Assembly (NCBI RefSeq): GCF_028737205.1
Contig: NZ_JAQZAL010000035.1
Coordinates: 1 to 60,170, forward strand
Source: Actinomycetospora lutea
Lineage (GTDB): Bacteria > Actinomycetota > Actinomycetes > Mycobacteriales > Pseudonocardiaceae
Direction of reading: 5' to 3'
Length of the DNA: 60,170 bases
Made by a program: the position numbers and the translations under genes. Under the pieces are notes generated by a model that saw only the letters and a list, made by a program, of their open reading frames with translations, made no database searches and was not told the DNA's origin. Shown here in pieces: positions 58,001 to 60,170 of this stretch (its first letter is position 1; every line of letters starts with the position of its first letter).

Positions 58001-59854
58001 CGTGGCGCCCGGAGTCCCCGGGCCGGGGGGCCCGGGACGCCGTCCGGGCGGGACCGGCGGGCGGGCCGGTGAGGGGGCGGGCGGCGCCGGTGGGGCCGGC
58101 GGGGAGGCCGAGCGCGGGGGCGTCCGGGGTGCCGCCGGGGGCGGCGTCGCCCGGACGGCGGTCGTCGGCGCGTCGAGCCCGTCCGGCGGCGCGGGGGCGG
58201 GGTGCCGCGTCGTCGCGCGGGTCGAGACGTCGGCCTCGGGCGGCGGAGCCGGTGCGGCGGGCGAGGAGTCCTCGACCGCCGGCGCGGAGGTCTCGTCGAC
58301 CTCCGGCGCGGACTCCTCCACCGCCGGCGGCGACTCCCCGACCTCCGGCGCCGGGGCCTCCTCCGGCGCGGACTCCTCGGCCGGGGCCGCGTCCTCGGCG
58401 GTCGCGGACGGCAGGGCCATCACGGTCGTGCGGCTCGAGCGGCGGGGGGCCGCCCGCGGCGACGGTCGCGCCGCCGACGGCAGGATCCGCTCCCCCCGGC
58501 CGTCCACACCGTCCAGCCGCGCGATGCGTTCGACGTCGCCCGACGGCGCGATCCGCCCGAGGTCGCCGGTGCGGAACATGAGGCCCGGCCCGCGACCGGG
58601 TGCGGGGACGAAGGCCTCCGCGGTGAGGTCGCGGCGCCCGACGTAGCCCCGCGCCACCCCGGGACCGATGACCGCGATCTCGCCGATCCCCCCGGCGGGC
58701 AGGACGCGCCGGGGGTCGCCGGGATCGGCGATGACGACGCCGTAACCCGGCAGCGGGCGCGCGTGGGTGGCCGGTTGCTGCGGGTGGAGCTCGGTCCACA
58801 GCGACGCGACCGTCGTCTCCGGGGCACCGTGCAGGCCGAGGATCCGGCGTCCGGGCCGGTGCCACCGGGCGAGGAGGTCGCGGGGCCGGTCGGTGCCGGA
58901 GACCAGGAGCAGCCGCAGGTCGGGCAGCGACTCCTCCACGCCCTCGAGGTCCTCGGCCGTCGCGCGCAGGACCGTGACGCGTCGTTCGAGCAGGTGACGT
59001 CCGAGCGCGGCGCCGCGCAGCGGCGGTCCGGCGGGCGCGGTGACGACGGTGGCCCCGCACGACCACGGGAGCCAGGTCTCGATGACGGCGAGGTCGGACC
59101 CCGCGCGGGTGTCGTGGTGGACCCGGTCGCCGGGACCGATCTGGAGGAGTCCGGCCGCGCCACGGAGGAACGCGGCGGCCGCGTCGTGTCCGACGGCCGT
59201 CGCGCGCAGGCCGCCGTCGGCCCCGGCGGAGCGGTCGGCGGCGTGGACCACGACGTAGGCGGGCGTCCCGACGACCGACCCGCGTTCGGCGGCGCTGAGG
59301 CGCTGGGCGTCCTCCTTCTCGATCCGGGCGCGGGCCCGGTCGAGGTACACGGCGTCGACGTCGGACGCGTCGAGCCGGGACGCCTCGTCGCCGGTGGTCA
59401 GCACGACGCCGGCCCCGGCCGCCTCGAGCACGGCCGCGAGGGCCGCGTCGGGGAGCCGGGCGTCGAGCAGCACCGAGACGGCACCGATCCTCGCGGTCGC
59501 GAGCTGGGCGACGAGGGCGTCGTCGGGACGGTCGAGCAGGACCGCGACACGGTCGCCGGCCGCGATCCGGCGCCGCCGGAGGTAGCGCGCCAGCCGCGCG
59601 GCCGCGGTCTCGAGCGCGACGTAGGACATCGACGTGTCGCCGGTCGCCACCGCGTCGGCGGTCGCCCGCCCGTGGCGGCGGAGCTCGTCGCAGGTCCGTT
59701 CGACGAGCCGGTCGATCCGCTCGTCCCCGGCGGCGGGCGGCGGACCCGCGCCCGGCCCGGGAGCGGGCCGGCGTCGGGACCCCGTCCACCGGCGCCGCGT
59801 CGCCGGCGGCACCGGGGGTGCCGTGGCGATGCCGTGCGCTGCGCCGGCGACCAT
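55031..59854 (-). CDS. Pls/PosA-type membrane-bound peptide synthetase with degenerate adenylation domain and two carrier domains
   Basis: The 1,607-residue protein resembles epsilon-poly-lysine synthetase in order. An adenylation-like domain (about 45-480) retains FRTGDLGRIAPSGDVERIARLDG and GLHGAPET. It lacks the A3 Gly/Lys loop (AADRSAGADGGLRA stands there) and the A10 Lys, so it is probably inactive. A 260-residue Pro/Gly/Ala linker follows. Two carrier domains each have FFDDLGADSLLMARFCA (Ser near 750 and 833). The membrane part has three pairs of helices (about 895-955, 1135-1190, 1412-1460), each followed by a left-handed beta-helix (hexapeptide) segment, the last being GFTTIGDDATLGEGCVIQCH to GGNPARGID. 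In Pls three such soluble segments catalyse iterative amide bond formation. It is first in an operon with the adenylation-carrier and sbnB genes. Confidence 0.85.
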   Translation of the reverse strand: MVAGAAHGIATAPPVPPATRRRWTGSRRRPAPGPGAGPPPAAGDERIDRLVERTCDELRRHGRATADAVATGDTSMSYVALETAAARLARYLRRRRIAAGDRVAVLLDRPDDALVAQLATARIGAVSVLLDARLPDAALAAVLEAAGAGVVLTTGDEASRLDASDVDAVYLDRARARIEKEDAQRLSAAERGSVVGTPAYVVVHAADRSAGADGGLRATAVGHDAAAAFLRGAAGLLQIGPGDRVHHDTRAGSDLAVIETWLPWSCGATVVTAPAGPPLRGAALGRHLLERRVTVLRATAEDLEGVEESLPDLRLLLVSGTDRPRDLLARWHRPGRRILGLHGAPETTVASLWTELHPQQPATHARPLPGYGVVIADPGDPRRVLPAGGIGEIAVIGPGVARGYVGRRDLTAEAFVPAPGRGPGLMFRTGDLGRIAPSGDVERIARLDGVDGRGERILPSAARPSPRAAPRRSSRTTVMALPSATAEDAAPAEESAPEEAPAPEVGESPPAVEESAPEVDETSAPAVEDSSPAAPAPPPEADVSTRATTRHPAPAPPDGLDAPTTAVRATPPPAAPRTPPRSASPPAPPAPPAPSPARPPVPPGRRPGPPGPGTPGATPGRGFPARGTPASGTPGPRGPGAAPYRGAPVRPGAPGRPGRPGPPAPGPAGPPLRPPGRAGAPSAPRPPVGSGPPAAPAAAPAAAPAAAPVGAPSAAPGATEALLREILVEILGRPEVPRDGNFFDDLGADSLLMARFCAKIRKHPELPSAAMQDIYQHPTLAKLAVALAPAAKPVDSAGAARTTSGLGALLAEVLERPDVPPQANFFDDLGADSLLMARFCARTRKRPDVPSVGMPDVYKYPTLASLAAGLGGGPDRPAEPAGPPVTEAEVPTGPRAGTAAFVLCGIAQLVGVLAYSYLAAVILTWGFGAITTATGLVEGYLGALVAGVVGFVTLSVLPVVAKWVLIGRWKPGSFRVWSPAYLRFWVVKTLVRTSPMVLFTGTPAFTLYLRALGAKVGRDVVYLSSQVPVCTDLFSIGDGSLVRKEAVIACYRAYDGRIEIGGVSIGAGAFVGEATVLDVRSAVGDGASLAHSSSLHAGQAIPTGEVWHGSPGRRADGPLPAVPPAPGSRSRRALYSTVLLVFVLAVASPAALVAAGVLHSLVPQFAALFDPAPGALVTGVFHLELLALSGILYAAGLVLGLVVTTTVPRLLAAGVRPDVVYPLYGVRYWLHRTIGTLTNVRPFVELFGDSSAIAHYLVLVGYRLRPLQQTGSNFGMAVQHENPFLTSVGRGTVVADGLSVMNAEYSATSFRVSRTAIGANNFLGNRIVYPPQGRTGDDCLLATKVQIPLHGPVRQGVGLLGSPSFEIPRTVARDSALDVADPQELAASLRRKNRNNAVSMLLHLLVRWLFFYLSLVVVAAVASLPIEAGPGEVVLVELVGIVALVAWFSLVQRCVSPLKALRPDGASIYDPVFWRHERYWKVPAPHWVQLFNGTPFKPLVWRLLGVHVGARLFDDGANLTEKGFTTIGDDATLGEGCVIQCHSQEDGGFKSDNVVIGDRVTLGVSSFIHYGTTIGDGAILAPDTFLMKGEEVPPGEIWGGNPARGID

Positions 59855-60062
59855 GGCGACCCCCAGTCCGTGCTGTGGCGTTGCTGCGCGGGCGCGCGCG
59901 GGACCGAGACATCGTCACGCAGAGGCGTCGTCCACGCCCAGGTTTGTCACTCGAATGAGGTAATGCAGGCCGACTTTCTCGGCTCCGTCGACAAGATCGC
60001 GGGCGAACTGAGCACTCTCCGTCATGGCATCGAGGAGCGTCGAGCTCGGCGATCGACCGGTG
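59855..60062. promoter_or_regulatory. upstream region of the Pls-like operon
   Basis: 208 bp without a gene, with lower GC than the flanks. It includes TCACTCGAATG (59947-59957), shared with the kinase/FHA promoter region. No classical -10/-35 pair is convincing. A GGGGGT before the ATG is the likely ribosome site. Confidence 0.45.
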
Positions 60063-60170
60063 TCAGCTGCCCCAGGTCCGCAGCCACACGACGTGCGGCG
60101 AGCGGCGGAGTTCGGCGAGGGCGTCCTCGGGGACGGGGGCCTCGGTGTCGGTCAGGACGTAGCCGCGTTC
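60063..60170 (-). CDS. partial gene; C-terminal ACT-like domain, possibly 3-phosphoglycerate dehydrogenase
   Basis: Only the last 35 codons are in the window. The readable end is ERGYVLTDTEAPVPEDALAEL followed by RRSPHVVWLRTWGS. The GYVLTDT strand, then a helix with ALAELRRSPHVVWLR, resembles the ACT end of SerA-type dehydrogenases. If correct, it would supply phosphohydroxypyruvate for O-phosphoserine, the SbnA substrate. It has the same orientation as the Pls operon and ends 208 nt before it. The short sequence makes this tentative. Confidence 0.45.
   Translation of the reverse strand, partial: ERGYVLTDTEAPVPEDALAELRRSPHVVWLRTWGS

Overview
This is a chromosomal segment from a very GC-rich actinobacterium. 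The best guess is the order Pseudonocardiales (an Actinomycetospora- or Pseudonocardia-like organism), but this rests on gene content, not on an RNA marker. The pointers are a GlgE maltosyltransferase pathway, NucS, a CnoX-type thioredoxin, a MurA with Asp in place of the catalytic Cys, and many genes with a TANNNT box 6-8 nt before the start codon, the layout of leaderless actinobacterial genes. No tRNA, rRNA, CRISPR array or transposase was recognised.

0-13 kb: alpha-glucan and trehalose metabolism. glgP faces glgE, followed by fxsA and a tight treS-mak-glgB operon. TreS makes maltose from trehalose, Mak phosphorylates it, GlgE polymerises maltose-1-phosphate, GlgB branches the product and GlgP degrades it. 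GlgE carries an unusual N-terminal extension of about 690 disordered residues. 13-18 kb: a lipoprotein metallopeptidase, a cupin, an HD-GYP/LuxR regulator, CnoX, a thiamine-binding protein and a MarR regulator. 18-26 kb: cytochrome bd oxidase cydA-cydB-cydDC on the minus strand, diverging from a blaI-M56 peptidase pair with inverted-repeat operators between them. The fused cydDC has a frameshift near its end.

26-44 kb: acyl-CoA metabolism and housekeeping. meaB, mce, ccr and meaA are the signature of the ethylmalonyl-CoA route. A tandem 3-hydroxyacyl-CoA dehydrogenase, an MFS pump, an aldehyde dehydrogenase, a HIT protein, NucS, a Nudix enzyme, a protein with ten 14-residue repeats, a hotdog thioesterase, murA and pduO complete it. 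The order glgP-glgE-glgB ... cnoX ... mce ... nucS ... murA-pduO matches the M. tuberculosis region Rv1328-Rv1314c in reverse, so this is an old conserved backbone with lineage-specific insertions. Two truncated siderophore-transport genes lie between murA and pduO.

44-60 kb: accessory region. After a PLP aldolase/racemase-like gene and a sugar-lactone oxidase comes a probable non-ribosomal system: a TauD-type dioxygenase and SbnA; a membrane Ser/Thr kinase with a divergent FHA-HTH regulator; and an operon encoding a Pls/PosA-type membrane synthetase, a stand-alone adenylation-carrier protein and SbnB. SbnA and SbnB together make L-2,3-diaminopropionate (Dap), and Pls-type enzymes make amino-acid homopolymers such as epsilon-poly-lysine. 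The inferred product is a Dap-containing oligomer or polymer. The Pls-like protein's own adenylation domain looks dead, so the separate adenylation-carrier protein probably loads it in trans. The window ends inside a gene whose visible C-terminus resembles the ACT domain of 3-phosphoglycerate dehydrogenase, which could feed phosphoserine to SbnA.

Two families of short dispersed repeats also occur. A 44-bp element lies in cydDC (in frame), near sbnB, and diverged in meaB (in frame). A 23-bp perfect palindrome lies in cydDC and after the M56 gene.
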